Shown in pieces: positions 7,872 through 16,947 of a stretch of 64,000 nt of DNA. The notes beneath the pieces are model-generated. The model searched no databases. It was not told the origin of the DNA and saw nothing but the letters and a program-made list of their open reading frames with translations. The first letter of the stretch is position 1; each line of letters opens with the position of its first letter. The stretch is from Dyadobacter beijingensis DSM 21582 (GTDB lineage: Bacteria > Bacteroidota > Bacteroidia > Cytophagales > Spirosomataceae). The position numbers and the translations under genes were made by a program. The stretch lies in assembly GCF_000382205.1 (NCBI RefSeq), contig NZ_KB907786.1, forward strand, positions 992,001 through 1,056,000. The letters are read 5' to 3'.

Positions 7872-9662
7872 TTAGTCCTGGTCGCGGCTCATCAGGTCGA
7901 GCATCTTGCCGAGGTTCAGGCTGCGGGCGGAAGCATCGAAAATCTGCCTGTAAACACCGTTTTTCTCATACAATTCCTCATGACGTCCCGATTCGGCGAT
8001 CTGTCCTTTTTTCATGACGTAAATCTGGTCTGAGTCGAGAATTTGTGCGAGGCTGTGTGAAATGATGACCACAGTCCGGTTTTTCTTGATCGCGTCCAGA
8101 CTATTTTTGATCTGTTCGGTGGCAATGGCGTCGAGGCTGGCGGTAGGCTCGTCGAGAAAAATGATGGGCGGATTTTTGAGGAAGAGGCGTGCGATGGCAA
8201 TGCGCTGCTGCTGGCCGCCGGAAAGCAGTTGTGCATCCGTTTCGTAGCCGTTCGGCAGCTCCATGATCTGCTCGTGCAGGTATGCACTTTTGGAAGCCTC
8301 TACGAGCTCCTCCCAGCTCGCATCGGTCTTACCGTACCGGATATTCTCGGCGATCGACCCTCTGAAAATGTGGTTCTTTTGGAGCACCATCCCGATCGCT
8401 TTGCGCAGCGAGGGCAGGTCGTAGGAGCTGAGCGGCTTCCCATCGAGTAAAATCCCGCCAGAATCCTGCGCGTAGAAGCCTACGAGCAGGTTAATGAGCG
8501 TGCTCTTGCCCGCGCCCGATAACCCCACAAGGGCCGTCGTTTGCCCGGATGGAATGTCCATATCGATGCCGGAAAGCGCTTTGGTACCATTGGGATAGGA
8601 GAATGACACATTCCGAAGCTGGTAATTGCCCCGAAACTGCTCTCTCACGATATCCCCGTTCTTTTCCACCGAATCCTTCGCGTCGAGAATCTCGAAGAAG
8701 CCTTCGGAATAGGTGAGGGCGTCGTTCATCTCGTCGTAAATGCGGTGCAGCTGGCGAATGGGCGCGGATACGTTGTTGAACAGCAGGATATGGAACATGA
8801 TCGCGCCGATTGACATTTGCTGGTCGAGTACGAGGTAGGCGGTAAGGATGATGATCAGTACGACGCCGATCTGCTCGATAAAACTCTTGATCCCGTCGTA
8901 GGCAAAGTTGGTTTTCCGTGTTTTGAGCTGCGAATCCATTAGCTCCATTTGCAGGCCATATTGCTTCTCGCCTTCCAGTTTTTCCCGTACGAACGACTTG
9001 ATCACGATCACCGATTCGATGAGGTTAATCAGACCGTTGCTCTTGTTCTCCCGCTGCCGTTTCAGCTTCCGGCGTACGCCTTGCAGCTCGCCCGCCTGCT
9101 TGTAACTCACCCAAAAATATACCGGCAGGGTAGCAAGGGCGATGCCGCCCACATACGCATTGGCAGAGAACATAATGCCCAGCGCCACCAACGCATTCGC
9201 GAAGAGTGGTAAAATGTCGATAAAAAAGTTCTGGATCAGCTTGGTAAGGCTCTCCACGCCACGGTCGATGCGGGTTTGCAGCTTTCCTTTCTGGTTCTCA
9301 TTATCACTGAAAAAGGCGAGATTGTAAGTGAGAATGCGATTAATGGCATTCTGCGCCAGGTCGCTGGATACTTTGATGCGGATTTTTTCACCAAAATACC
9401 TTTGGCCGAAGATAATCAGCGAGTTGACGATCTCTTTGATGAAAAGAATGGCAGTAATGTTGATCAGCAGCTCTTTGCCCTGGAAGGTATTCCAATGCTT
9501 GTCGAGCATGGATTGTACCGTATCGACGGTGTAGCGCAGCACCCAGGGGTTTACCTGTGCCGTGACGGCGCCGAGCAGGGTTAGGAATAATGCAAATGCG
9601 ATTTGCCGGTGGTACGGCTTAACGAACGGCCGGAGCCTTTGGAAGATTTGCCAGATATTCAT
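7872..9662 (-). CDS. ABC exporter, fused permease and ATPase
   Basis: A 596-residue half-transporter of the ABCB/MsbA type. Six transmembrane helices fill roughly residues 15-310. The nucleotide-binding domain shows Walker A GLSGAGKST (about 379-387), signature LSGGQQQRIAIAR (about 479), Walker B IIFLDEPTASLD (about 500) and the switch His in VIISHSLA. It would act as a homodimer in the inner membrane; the substrate (lipid, peptide or drug) cannot be inferred. It starts 46 bp from the helicase stop on the same strand, so read-through from the helicase is possible. The 3' untranslated stretch before its terminator contains a small inverted repeat (TGTCGTT/AACGACA). Confidence 0.93.
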   Translation of the reverse strand: MNIWQIFQRLRPFVKPYHRQIAFALFLTLLGAVTAQVNPWVLRYTVDTVQSMLDKHWNTFQGKELLINITAILFIKEIVNSLIIFGQRYFGEKIRIKVSSDLAQNAINRILTYNLAFFSDNENQKGKLQTRIDRGVESLTKLIQNFFIDILPLFANALVALGIMFSANAYVGGIALATLPVYFWVSYKQAGELQGVRRKLKRQRENKSNGLINLIESVIVIKSFVREKLEGEKQYGLQMELMDSQLKTRKTNFAYDGIKSFIEQIGVVLIIILTAYLVLDQQMSIGAIMFHILLFNNVSAPIRQLHRIYDEMNDALTYSEGFFEILDAKDSVEKNGDIVREQFRGNYQLRNVSFSYPNGTKALSGIDMDIPSGQTTALVGLSGAGKSTLINLLVGFYAQDSGGILLDGKPLSSYDLPSLRKAIGMVLQKNHIFRGSIAENIRYGKTDASWEELVEASKSAYLHEQIMELPNGYETDAQLLSGGQQQRIAIARLFLKNPPIIFLDEPTASLDAIATEQIKNSLDAIKKNRTVVIISHSLAQILDSDQIYVMKKGQIAESGRHEELYEKNGVYRQIFDASARSLNLGKMLDLMSRDQD

Positions 9663-9708
9663 GCAGGGTCAACACGAAATCTGGCAAAATGATTTGAATA
9701 TCTGCTGC

Positions 9709-11055
9709 TTAACTGTTTCGCTTGGGTTTGTTGCCAGAACGCTTGATAGGGCGCCCGTATTTGGCCATTTTTTCCTTCGCATGATCGCGGCGTACATTAA
9801 CCTTCTGATTTTTAGCTTTCTTTTCATGGAATGCCGGGCCTACATCCTCGCGTTTCGGGCGTTTCAGCTCGATGTTTTTCATGAAAAACTTTGGCTCCTC
9901 GTCCGGCGTGAGTATTTCCGAAATCTTCAAACCCTCGGGCAACGGCAGCATGGGTATTTTAAAATCCATCAGCTCCTCGATTTGCTCCTGAAATGGCTTT
10001 TCACGCTCGGTAACGAAGGAAATCGCGATGCCTTTGCGGTCGGCGCGACCGGTGCGGCCAATGCGGTGAATGTAGTTTTCAGGAACTTCGGGAATGTCGA
10101 AATTGAACACGTGCGACACTTCCGCCACGTCGAGCCCGCGCGCGATGATATCCGTTGCGATCAGGAGCCTGTAATTGCCGGCGTGAAACTGGCGGATGGT
10201 GTTAAACCGGTGATTCTGGTCCTTATTCGAATGAATGACGCCGATTTTGTTCATGTAGCCCAGTTCCAGCTGGCCATACAGCTGATCCGCCAGCTTTTTG
10301 GTAGCGACAAAGATGAGTACCTTGTTCATTTCCTCGTGGCGGTCGAGCAAAAGGTCGAGCAGGTTTACCTTGGTATAAAAATTAGGCACATCGTAGGCCT
10401 GCTGCTCGATATTGTCCAGCGGTGTTCCTACCGGGGCCGCTTCAATGCGCACGGGATCATTGAAATAGGTTTTCATCAATGTTTCCACATCCTGGGTAAT
10501 GGTCGCGGAGAAAAGCAGGTTTTGACGCTTTTGCGGAAGCGTGTCGAGGATATTCTTCAACTGGGTACGGAAGCCAAGGTTCAGCATTTCGTCGACCTCG
10601 TCGATCACCAGCTTTTTAATGTTTTTGGTTTTGAGGGAGCCGTTCAATGCGAGGTCGTACAGCCGGCCGGGAGTAGCTACCACCACATCGGCGCCTTCGT
10701 GCAATTCCGCCATCTGCACTTTGATATTCCCTCCGCCGTACACGCCTACGGCTTGCAGGGTGGTATATGCCGCCAGTTTGCGCACTTCTTCCACTACCTG
10801 CACCACGAGCTCGCGCGTGGGTACGAGCACGAGCAGCTGGGGTAGGCGGTCTTTGGCATACTCGATCTGGCGTAATGTCGGCAGCAGGTAAGCGAATGTC
10901 TTGCCGGTACCGGTCTGCGCGATGCCGCAAACATCCTTGCCGGACATCATCACCGAAAAAACCTTGTGCTGGATAGTTGTAGGCGTCGTATATCCCGCTT
11001 CCGAAAGCGCTTTCAGCAGCGGCTTGGTGAGGTTTAAATCTTCAAAAGTCATCAT
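9709..11055 (-). CDS. DEAD-box ATP-dependent RNA helicase (RhlE-like) with DEVD motif II
   Basis: A 448-residue RNA helicase. The Q motif region TTPTTIQHKVF, motif I AQTGTGKT, motif Ia PTRELV, motif III SAT and motif VI HRIGRTGR are all present. Motif II reads DEVD instead of DEAD (codons GAC GAG GTC GAC, so not a misread frame). The C-terminal tail is Lys/Arg-rich (KKAKNQKVNVRRDH), as in RhlE/CsdA-like helicases that remodel rRNA or cold-structured mRNA. The start is placed at the ATGATG pair (MMTFEDLNL), after GGAAATACA. An upstream in-frame start would add residues with no family match. Confidence 0.92.
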   Translation of the reverse strand: MMTFEDLNLTKPLLKALSEAGYTTPTTIQHKVFSVMMSGKDVCGIAQTGTGKTFAYLLPTLRQIEYAKDRLPQLLVLVPTRELVVQVVEEVRKLAAYTTLQAVGVYGGGNIKVQMAELHEGADVVVATPGRLYDLALNGSLKTKNIKKLVIDEVDEMLNLGFRTQLKNILDTLPQKRQNLLFSATITQDVETLMKTYFNDPVRIEAAPVGTPLDNIEQQAYDVPNFYTKVNLLDLLLDRHEEMNKVLIFVATKKLADQLYGQLELGYMNKIGVIHSNKDQNHRFNTIRQFHAGNYRLLIATDIIARGLDVAEVSHVFNFDIPEVPENYIHRIGRTGRADRKGIAISFVTEREKPFQEQIEELMDFKIPMLPLPEGLKISEILTPDEEPKFFMKNIELKRPKREDVGPAFHEKKAKNQKVNVRRDHAKEKMAKYGRPIKRSGNKPKRNS

Positions 11056-11130
11056 TGTATTTCCTAAAAGAACCACAAAGTTACCCTTTATTCTCTTAGC
11101 ATCGGCGATTATCCTCCGGGAGGGCTGGGT

Positions 11131-12528
11131 TTACAATTGGATCAGGACCTTGGAGGTAGTGTAGGACGCCCGTGTGGCCGGGTCCAGAAAGCGGAAATCG
11201 AGGATTCTGCGCGGGTATTCCTCGGAACTGCCTATGATTTTCAGATCCGGCCGTATAGCCCGGAACTCACCGATCAGGTTCTGGTGCGTGTACACGAGGC
11301 AGTTTTTCATCTCTACCAGTTTTCCAAAGTCATCGACCTCCGTCACCTGAACGCCGGAGTAAAATCGCAGGCTGTAAGGCGTACCCGCCTGGTAACTGAA
11401 CAGTTTTTCCTGCTTTGCACCATTTGCGCGGGCCAGGATGCCCAGCTTGGCAGCCGCCTGGTATTCGTAAATGTTGGGGTAGAAATAGGTGGTAAGCACG
11501 AGGTTAGCCCCGATCGCGAACACGACGCAGCCGACGATCAGCTTATTGCGCACCGCGGAGAAGAAGATCAGCCAGGTAAGTACGCTCAGCAACGCCATAA
11601 AATGGATTAACCCATAATAATTATCGGCAGGGAATGAGAACCATACAAGGCAAAAAAGCAGCGCCAGCGCCCCGTACGCAGCCACCGCGTGCACATACGC
11701 GACGAGGCCTGAAAAGGTGTCGGGATCACCGGAGAGCCGGCGGATCATGAACGAGGACGTCACCACGGCCGCTACCGGATAGGCCATGTAGACATCGAAA
11801 GTCGCCCTGAACGGGTTCAGATAGCTGAATATGAATGGCATGACAATGGCGATCAGGCAGGTAAGCTCATGCCGTGGTGTGTTGTCGTGGTTGGGAAATG
11901 TGAGACGCTGGACGAGGTCGACGAGCGCGAGAATCAGGAAAATGGTCCAGGGCGAAAAAGTGATGAGCAGCGTCAGCAGCGGGTCGGTGGGCCATTGGCT
12001 GGCGCTGTCGGGAAAGGTGTTTTTGACGAATATCACCCCCGCAATGCCTGCCATTCCGAACAGCAGGTGGATAAAACGCTTGTTTTCAATGTAGACATTG
12101 ACCTGCCACATCGTGAAAATATAGCAGGCTGCCAGGTAACTCGCGTCGCCCAATTCATTGTTAACCAGGAATGTGGCCTGCGCGGTAGCCAATATGAGCA
12201 CCGAAAGCACCGCCGATTCCGGTCCGGCCAGGTTTCGGGTTAACCGGTAGGTGCAGAAAAGGCTGAACAGCAGCGCAATGAATCCGGGAATGTGAAGTGA
12301 AAGCTGGTTGATCCCGAATATCCGCATGGAGCCCACCGAAAGCGAAAGGATCGGTGCCGAAATGCCCGTGTCCTCGGTAACGCCCCCGCCCTTGACCGTT
12401 TCAGCCGCCAGCGCAGCTATCTGGGCCGATAAATCCTCCGGAATGAGCATTAGCCAACCCACCATCCATATCAGAATGGCTGTTCCGAAGCCCCATTTGG
12501 TAATTTTCAACAAATCCTTTCGAAGCAT
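11131..12528 (-). CDS. Multi-pass membrane protein, ArnT/PMT-like glycosyltransferase candidate
   Basis: A 465-residue hydrophobic protein with about 11-12 predicted helices. Order of features: a short N-terminal helix, a large polar loop with EDLSAQIAALAAE, then repeated helices. The layout and the LSLHIPGFIALLFSLF.CTYRLTRNL-type second and third helices resemble family 39 lipid-linked sugar transferases (ArnT/PMT). The acidic catalytic residues of that family are not clearly conserved in the first loop, so the assignment is tentative. It stands between a porin gene upstream and the helicase downstream on the same strand. Confidence 0.6.
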   Translation of the reverse strand: MLRKDLLKITKWGFGTAILIWMVGWLMLIPEDLSAQIAALAAETVKGGGVTEDTGISAPILSLSVGSMRIFGINQLSLHIPGFIALLFSLFCTYRLTRNLAGPESAVLSVLILATAQATFLVNNELGDASYLAACYIFTMWQVNVYIENKRFIHLLFGMAGIAGVIFVKNTFPDSASQWPTDPLLTLLITFSPWTIFLILALVDLVQRLTFPNHDNTPRHELTCLIAIVMPFIFSYLNPFRATFDVYMAYPVAAVVTSSFMIRRLSGDPDTFSGLVAYVHAVAAYGALALLFCLVWFSFPADNYYGLIHFMALLSVLTWLIFFSAVRNKLIVGCVVFAIGANLVLTTYFYPNIYEYQAAAKLGILARANGAKQEKLFSYQAGTPYSLRFYSGVQVTEVDDFGKLVEMKNCLVYTHQNLIGEFRAIRPDLKIIGSSEEYPRRILDFRFLDPATRASYTTSKVLIQL

Positions 12529-12566
12529 AGGTAGAATACGTTAAAAATCCACCGAAGCAAAAATAA

Positions 12567-12596
12567 AGAAGGGCACTCAAAATTGGATGCCCTTCT
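12567..12596 (-). terminator. Intrinsic terminator after the porin-family gene
   Basis: AGAAGGGCA and TGCCCTTCT pair across a 12-nt loop. On the minus strand TTTATTTTT follows. Confidence 0.8.
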
Positions 12597-12615
12597 GCTC
12601 ATGAATTATAGTGTG

Positions 12616-13257
12616 TCAGCGCGTACGTAGTCTACCAGTGTGTTTGTTATAAGTACCCAGCGGGAAGCTCAACCCCACGTTGATGCCCCAGTTGTTGTTT
12701 TTGATATTGGAATTGTCAATGCGTGTAACGTCCAGCAGCCCCACGCCATAACGGGCGTCGAAGTTGAGCCAGATTTTGGAAGTCAGTTCGTAGTTGAGTC
12801 CCGCCCCAAAGGTCAGGCCCAGGTCAAACGGGCTGTAAATGCGGTTGTTTGAATCTCCATTGATATTGTTGCCGTTCTTGTCCCTGGCACCCACGAGGAA
12901 ATTCAGGTTCGGGCCGAGGAAAATTTTCGGCCGTACGCGGCTACCATACCGTCCGAAATAAAAGGTGGCCAAAAGCGGGGCCTGGATGTAGTTCAGGTTG
13001 ATCTCGTTCCTTTTGTTCTCGATCTGTGCGCCTAGTTGTGTGAATAGCAGCTGACCGCTGAAACCGAAGCCCGACTCGGAGCTATAATTATAAAAGCCTC
13101 CAATGGTCAATCCGGGTTTCCAGTCATTGTTAGAGATGTCCCCGCGCAGGTTGGCGATCGACAGTCCCACCATCGGGCCGATCGAAACGTTTTCCTGTGC
13201 TTGTGCCCGTGAGCTACAAAGTGCAACCGCGAGCAGCAGAATAATACAATTTTTCAT
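12616..13257 (-). CDS. Outer-membrane beta-barrel (porin family) protein
   Basis: A 213-residue protein with a Sec signal (MKNCIILLLAVALCSSRAQA, cleavage before QENVS). The mature part has alternating aromatic/polar strands (GFYNYSSESGFGFSGQLLF, NYIQAPLLATFYFG, LGLTFGAGLNYEL) and fits the small eight-stranded PorT/OmpA-like barrel family (PF13568) common in Bacteroidota. No enzymatic function is expected. It is single, with its own candidate -7 box upstream and a terminator downstream. Confidence 0.85.
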   Translation of the reverse strand: MKNCIILLLAVALCSSRAQAQENVSIGPMVGLSIANLRGDISNNDWKPGLTIGGFYNYSSESGFGFSGQLLFTQLGAQIENKRNEINLNYIQAPLLATFYFGRYGSRVRPKIFLGPNLNFLVGARDKNGNNINGDSNNRIYSPFDLGLTFGAGLNYELTSKIWLNFDARYGVGLLDVTRIDNSNIKNNNWGINVGLSFPLGTYNKHTGRLRTR

Positions 13258-13288
13258 TTAAATACAAGTTTGGGTGTGCTATGGGTAT

Positions 13289-13296
13289 CAAACATA
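13289..13296 (-). promoter_or_regulatory. Candidate -7 box (TATGTTTG) for the porin gene
   Basis: An exact TAnnTTTG match on the minus strand, 32 bp before the start codon. No good -33 element is visible. The rest of 13258-13452 is AT-rich and shows no gene. Confidence 0.4.
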
Positions 13297-13452
13297 AATG
13301 ATATGCCAATTATGGGTGATCTGCCTGATTTGGCATAACAACCTTATCAGTAGCGTAATCCGCACCTGTATTTATATAGTTATATTTAAATGAATGGAGG
13401 ATTTCGTGGAAAAACCTCTACGTATTGTATACGTTTCCCGCAAGATCGTGGC

Positions 13453-14508
13453 CTATTCTTCCGGGTCTTCGGCCGGCTGGCCGGGGATCTGGAACGGTTT
13501 GAGATAAGCTTTCAACTGGGAAGGCACGAGCCAATGCTTATAGACCTTTTTGATATTCTTGATTTCCGCTTTCAACTCATTGATGTTGGCATTGAAACGC
13601 GCAATAACAGTCACCAGCGAATTTGCGTGCTGGTAGGGCAACCCGCAAATAGCGGAAATGCGCTGCTGCAAGGCGGTTTTCTGCTGGTCCAGCTCTTCGA
13701 TCTGCTGCCGGAGAAGCTTATTATAATAGCTAAGCTGATTTTTATTGAGGTTTTCGAGTTCGGCGCGATGGATATTGAGCAGCTCCATTTGCATTTTCAG
13801 CAAGCCCAGCAGATTATTTTCCTGATATGCTTTGGTAATGCGCTGCATGGTTTCCGTCTTACGCGTCCGTTCGGATTCGTCCGTTTCCAGGTCGGGGTGG
13901 AAGGTTTTCACGAGCTCCATATAAACGCTGCGCACCGATTTCGTCGTTTTGGCCTGCTGTGCTTCACGAATGCGCTCGTCCAGGCGCTGTTCCCGCCGCT
14001 CAGCCTTGATGCGCTGCTGATCCGCCACCGATAGTTCATGGAAAGCTACCTCCGGCTCAGTTTCGTTGACGCTTTCCAACAGGAATGCAGGGTCCTTGAT
14101 GCGGGTCATTTCGCGGTTGCGCGCCTCTTCCAGCAGCACATCGATGTTAACGGGACTGTACTTGTTGAAAACCGGTTTGAGGTCCGCCAATCCGTGGTTT
14201 TTAATAAGGTCGAATGCATTTTCCGTGATCAGGTGCGCTAGTTTGTCCTGGTAAATCTTTCTGAAATGCTCCGCCTCATACGTCCGGTCCCAAAGGTTCA
14301 CGATATCCGCCCGGTGACCCTGGTACTCGCGCACGAGCGGGTCGAGCTCGGCGGGCATGCGCCGCAGCATTTCGTCGTAGGCGTGTTGCAGTTCGGCGAG
14401 CTGGCGGTCGAGCGCCTCGATCGTTTCGGACAGCAGGTTAAACTCCTTTTGTTTTTTGTTGAGCGGTTTTTCGCTTTCGGGGATATGGAGGATGGCGGTG
14501 TCGGTCAT
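13453..14508 (-). CDS. Coiled-coil protein with an internal J-domain
   Basis: A 351-residue protein with an HPD motif (204-206) in SVRSVYMELVKTFHPDLETD, followed by MQRITKAYQENNLLGLL. This is the helix II-HPD-helix III pattern of a DnaJ J-domain, so it probably stimulates an Hsp70 ATPase. The J-domain is not at the N-terminus. It is preceded by long charged helices likely to form a coiled coil (residues 15-50 and 160-190) and followed by another (about 255-320). There is no Gly/Phe region or zinc finger, so this is a class C J-protein. It is 24 bp downstream of no partner chaperone; the next gene upstream in transcription is on the far side of an EamA transporter. Confidence 0.75.
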   Translation of the reverse strand: MTDTAILHIPESEKPLNKKQKEFNLLSETIEALDRQLAELQHAYDEMLRRMPAELDPLVREYQGHRADIVNLWDRTYEAEHFRKIYQDKLAHLITENAFDLIKNHGLADLKPVFNKYSPVNIDVLLEEARNREMTRIKDPAFLLESVNETEPEVAFHELSVADQQRIKAERREQRLDERIREAQQAKTTKSVRSVYMELVKTFHPDLETDESERTRKTETMQRITKAYQENNLLGLLKMQMELLNIHRAELENLNKNQLSYYNKLLRQQIEELDQQKTALQQRISAICGLPYQHANSLVTVIARFNANINELKAEIKNIKKVYKHWLVPSQLKAYLKPFQIPGQPAEDPEE

Positions 14509-14532
14509 GATAAGTTAACCTCCCTGGCGGGA

Positions 14533-15456
14533 TCACAAGTTCAATTCCTGGTAGGAAATCAGTACGATGGCGACGACGGCGAGCAGCAGTCCCCATTTGT
14601 TCAGGGTATTGAGCCGCTCTTTGTACAAGACCCAGGCCGCGAGTGCCGATACCAGCATGGTGAGGATATTGTAGATCGGGAAAACATAGGCCGCGCTATT
14701 CCCGAATGATGCCAGTGCGAGCAGCAGGAAGTACAGCGACAGAAAATTCGGAACGCCCAGTAGCAACCCGCCGAGTACGCTCCGGGTTTTTAGCCGGTGG
14801 CCGTGGGCTATTATCCGGTACACCAGGATCGCCGTGCCGATGACCACCGCGCCGAAACAGGCGATGATCATAAAAACGGTAATCTGCCCGGCCGGGTAGT
14901 AGGTCGACGACAGGTAGTTGATCAGGGTATTGTTGGTGCCGGAAGCGAAAAAGGTCAGTACCGGGAAAATCCATAGTGATTGACCGGCAATTTTGGATGT
15001 ACCACCGGCAACGGCGTTAGCTGCTGATTTGGGCGATCGCTGGATCGCCCCTAATGCGAGCGCGATCAACGCGAGCACGAGACCGAGGTAGTTGAGTGCC
15101 GTAAAATCTTTGTTATTATTCCTGAAAACAAACAGCCCGAACAGCACCGGTATCACCAGCGACATATTGCCTGCCAGCGATGTCGCGGTTACGCTCACTT
15201 TTTGCGCGGTAAGCCCGATGAGCATGAACGCCGTCACGAACATCGCACCCAGCGCCATGGTCAGCACTGTGCCTTCCGACGTCCATTCCACCTGCCGGAA
15301 CACGTCGAAGTTTGGCGTGAGCACCAGGCCGGTGAGCACGCAGGAATAATAGTTGAACACGACTGCATGGAAGGAATCTACCTGATAACGCGGGTAAGCG
15401 CGCATGATCAGGTAGAGCATCACGGTGAAAATGACGGCTAGCAGGAAGAACAGCAT
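14533..15456 (-). CDS. EamA/DMT-family transporter
   Basis: A 307-residue protein with about ten transmembrane helices arranged as two five-helix EamA repeats (the second begins near FPVLTFFASGTNNTLI). Members of the drug/metabolite transporter superfamily export or exchange small metabolites; the substrate is not predictable. It begins 3 bp after the purN stop, so the two are translated from one message. The J-domain gene follows 24 bp later and may be the third gene of this operon. Confidence 0.88.
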   Translation of the reverse strand: MLFFLLAVIFTVMLYLIMRAYPRYQVDSFHAVVFNYYSCVLTGLVLTPNFDVFRQVEWTSEGTVLTMALGAMFVTAFMLIGLTAQKVSVTATSLAGNMSLVIPVLFGLFVFRNNNKDFTALNYLGLVLALIALALGAIQRSPKSAANAVAGGTSKIAGQSLWIFPVLTFFASGTNNTLINYLSSTYYPAGQITVFMIIACFGAVVIGTAILVYRIIAHGHRLKTRSVLGGLLLGVPNFLSLYFLLLALASFGNSAAYVFPIYNILTMLVSALAAWVLYKERLNTLNKWGLLLAVVAIVLISYQELNL

Positions 15457-15459
15457 AGC

Positions 15460-16029
15460 CTACCGCCGGGTCAGGATTTCGTCGATCACGCGGGGATAAT
15501 GGTCGTATTCCAGCGCGTGCACCTTGCGCGCCACGTCCTCGGCCGTGTCGGCGGGTGTCACTTCGCATTTCGCCTGGAAAATAATGTCGCCCTCGTCGTA
15601 ATGCTCGTTCACGTAATGGATCGTAATGCCCGATTCCGTTTCGCCGGAATTCACCACGGCCTCGTGCACGTGATGCCCGTACATGCCTTTCCCGCCGTAT
15701 TTAGGAAGCAATGCAGGGTGGATATTGATCATTTTGTCCGGAAATGCATTCACCAGCACCGGGGGCACGAGCATCATAAATCCGGCCAGTACCACGAGGT
15801 CAATGCCTTCGTTTTGCAGTATCTGAGGGATTTTACCGGTGTGGTAAAAGGTTTTCCTGTCGAAAAAAACGACGGGTACCTGTAATTTGAGCGCCCTTTT
15901 GATCACTCCGGCCATGGGATTATTGGTGAATATGAGCGAAACATCCACGTCCTCGCGGTCGGCAAAATGTTCGCAAATTTTTTCGGCATTGGTCCCCGAG
16001 CCGGAGGCAAAAATGGCAATTCGTTTCAT
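15460..16029 (-). CDS. purN: Phosphoribosylglycinamide formyltransferase
   Basis: Transfers a formyl group from 10-formyltetrahydrofolate to GAR in de novo purine synthesis. The 189-residue protein begins MKRIAIFASGSGTNAEKI, the family start, so the upstream in-frame codons are excluded. The active-site region has NIHPALLPKYGGKGMYG (Asn and His of the catalytic set) and HYVNEHYDEGDII with the catalytic Asp. Length is normal for the Bacteroidota form. It is the first gene of a purN-EamA(-J-domain) operon. An exact -7 box (TAGTTTTG) lies at 16084-16091, next to the terminator of the upstream gene. Confidence 0.95.
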   Translation of the reverse strand: MKRIAIFASGSGTNAEKICEHFADREDVDVSLIFTNNPMAGVIKRALKLQVPVVFFDRKTFYHTGKIPQILQNEGIDLVVLAGFMMLVPPVLVNAFPDKMINIHPALLPKYGGKGMYGHHVHEAVVNSGETESGITIHYVNEHYDEGDIIFQAKCEVTPADTAEDVARKVHALEYDHYPRVIDEILTRR

Positions 16030-16083
16030 TAGTAAGCGTAGTTGATATGATAGATAAGGAGTATCGTTGAGAAAATACCCGGA

Positions 16084-16091
16084 CAAAACTA
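16084..16091 (-). promoter_or_regulatory. Candidate -7 box (TAGTTTTG) for purN
   Basis: An exact TAnnTTTG match 55 bp before the purN ATG. It abuts the T-run of the terminator at 16096-16130. The same octamer occurs before nuoA, nuoB and the TauE gene. Confidence 0.45.
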
Positions 16092-16130
16092 AAAAAAGAA
16101 CGGCTTGCCGACGAACCGCAAGCCGTTCTT
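16091..16130 (-). terminator. Intrinsic terminator after the TapB-like gene
   Basis: AAGAACGGCTTGC and GCAAGCCGTTCTT (16096-16108, 16118-16130) pair perfectly over 13 bp. The minus strand continues into a T-run. Confidence 0.9.
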
Positions 16131-16161
16131 TACGGAAATGTTAACATTAGCCGGCCCGGAA

Positions 16162-16857
16162 TCAGTAAATTTTAGCCAGCTCGCTATATCCCATGAGCTT
16201 GCCTTTGCGATAGGTTTCCGTTTTCAGGTCCCAGATCACGCCGGGCGCACGGTATGAAATGCTCTGCATCTCCATTTTCACGGGAAAACCCATCACCATT
16301 TCCATATTCAGGTCTGAGTTGACCTTGTACACGTCGTAGCTGCCGGCCGGGATCGTCAGTTTTTCCTGGCTCGTCACCGTCCTGTTTTTGATCAGCATAT
16401 TGAACGTCACGCCCATCGGCCCCGATTTGCCCTCGCCGCGCACGGAGGCGTCTTTCAGTTTGTCGCCTACATTGAGTTTTCCCGGGATTTCGATATTGTC
16501 GTAGGTAAACTTCATTTCCATGCTCTGGAAGGACTTCATTTGTTCCTGATTGATGAGCGAAGCCGCGTCGAGTATGAGCACATTGCCGTCGCATTTCATC
16601 TGGTAAGTGTTTTTTAACTCGGATTTGCCTTTGCTGTTGAACGATTCCATGTCGATCGTTACCACGGTGCTGCCGCCTTCCTTCGCCACTTTGGCGATTT
16701 TATAGACCAGCTTGCCGATCGCCTTGCCTTTGCCGTCATAATTGTTCATTTCAAAACCGCCTCCTTCCTTGAAGGTAAAACCGGCGCATTCCTGGGCGTA
16801 GGCCCTCAGACTGAGCATCATCACGCATGCGATGCTCCATAAAATCCACTTTTTCAT
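16162..16857 (-). CDS. Exported TapB-family (DUF3108-like) protein
   Basis: A 231-residue protein with a Sec signal (MKKWILWSIACVMMLSLRAYA, cleavage before QECAGF). The all-beta body begins GFTFKEGGGFEMNNYDGKGK and includes LTIPAGSYDVYKVNSDLN and a closing APGVIWDLKTETYRKGK. This pattern matches the TapB/DUF3108-like family of periplasmic proteins in Bacteroidota. No catalytic residues are known. It is single, with its own -7 box and terminator. The function is uncertain. Confidence 0.7.
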   Translation of the reverse strand: MKKWILWSIACVMMLSLRAYAQECAGFTFKEGGGFEMNNYDGKGKAIGKLVYKIAKVAKEGGSTVVTIDMESFNSKGKSELKNTYQMKCDGNVLILDAASLINQEQMKSFQSMEMKFTYDNIEIPGKLNVGDKLKDASVRGEGKSGPMGVTFNMLIKNRTVTSQEKLTIPAGSYDVYKVNSDLNMEMVMGFPVKMEMQSISYRAPGVIWDLKTETYRKGKLMGYSELAKIY

Positions 16858-16888
16858 GTTCGTAACAGCGATTTAGTATTGGGGTAGT

Positions 16889-16896
16889 CAAATATA
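16889..16896 (-). promoter_or_regulatory. Candidate -7 box (TATATTTG) for the TapB-like gene
   Basis: An exact TAnnTTTG match on the minus strand, 32 bp before the start codon. No convincing -33 element. Confidence 0.4.
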
Positions 16897-16947
16897 ACTT
16901 TTCAGGCGGGTTATATGAATGTGTCTTTGGTTAAATAAATCCGTGCG

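Noticed and set aside
9562..10845. 427-codon plus-strand frame over the helicase
   Set aside because: It is antisense to the DEAD-box helicase and has no family motifs.
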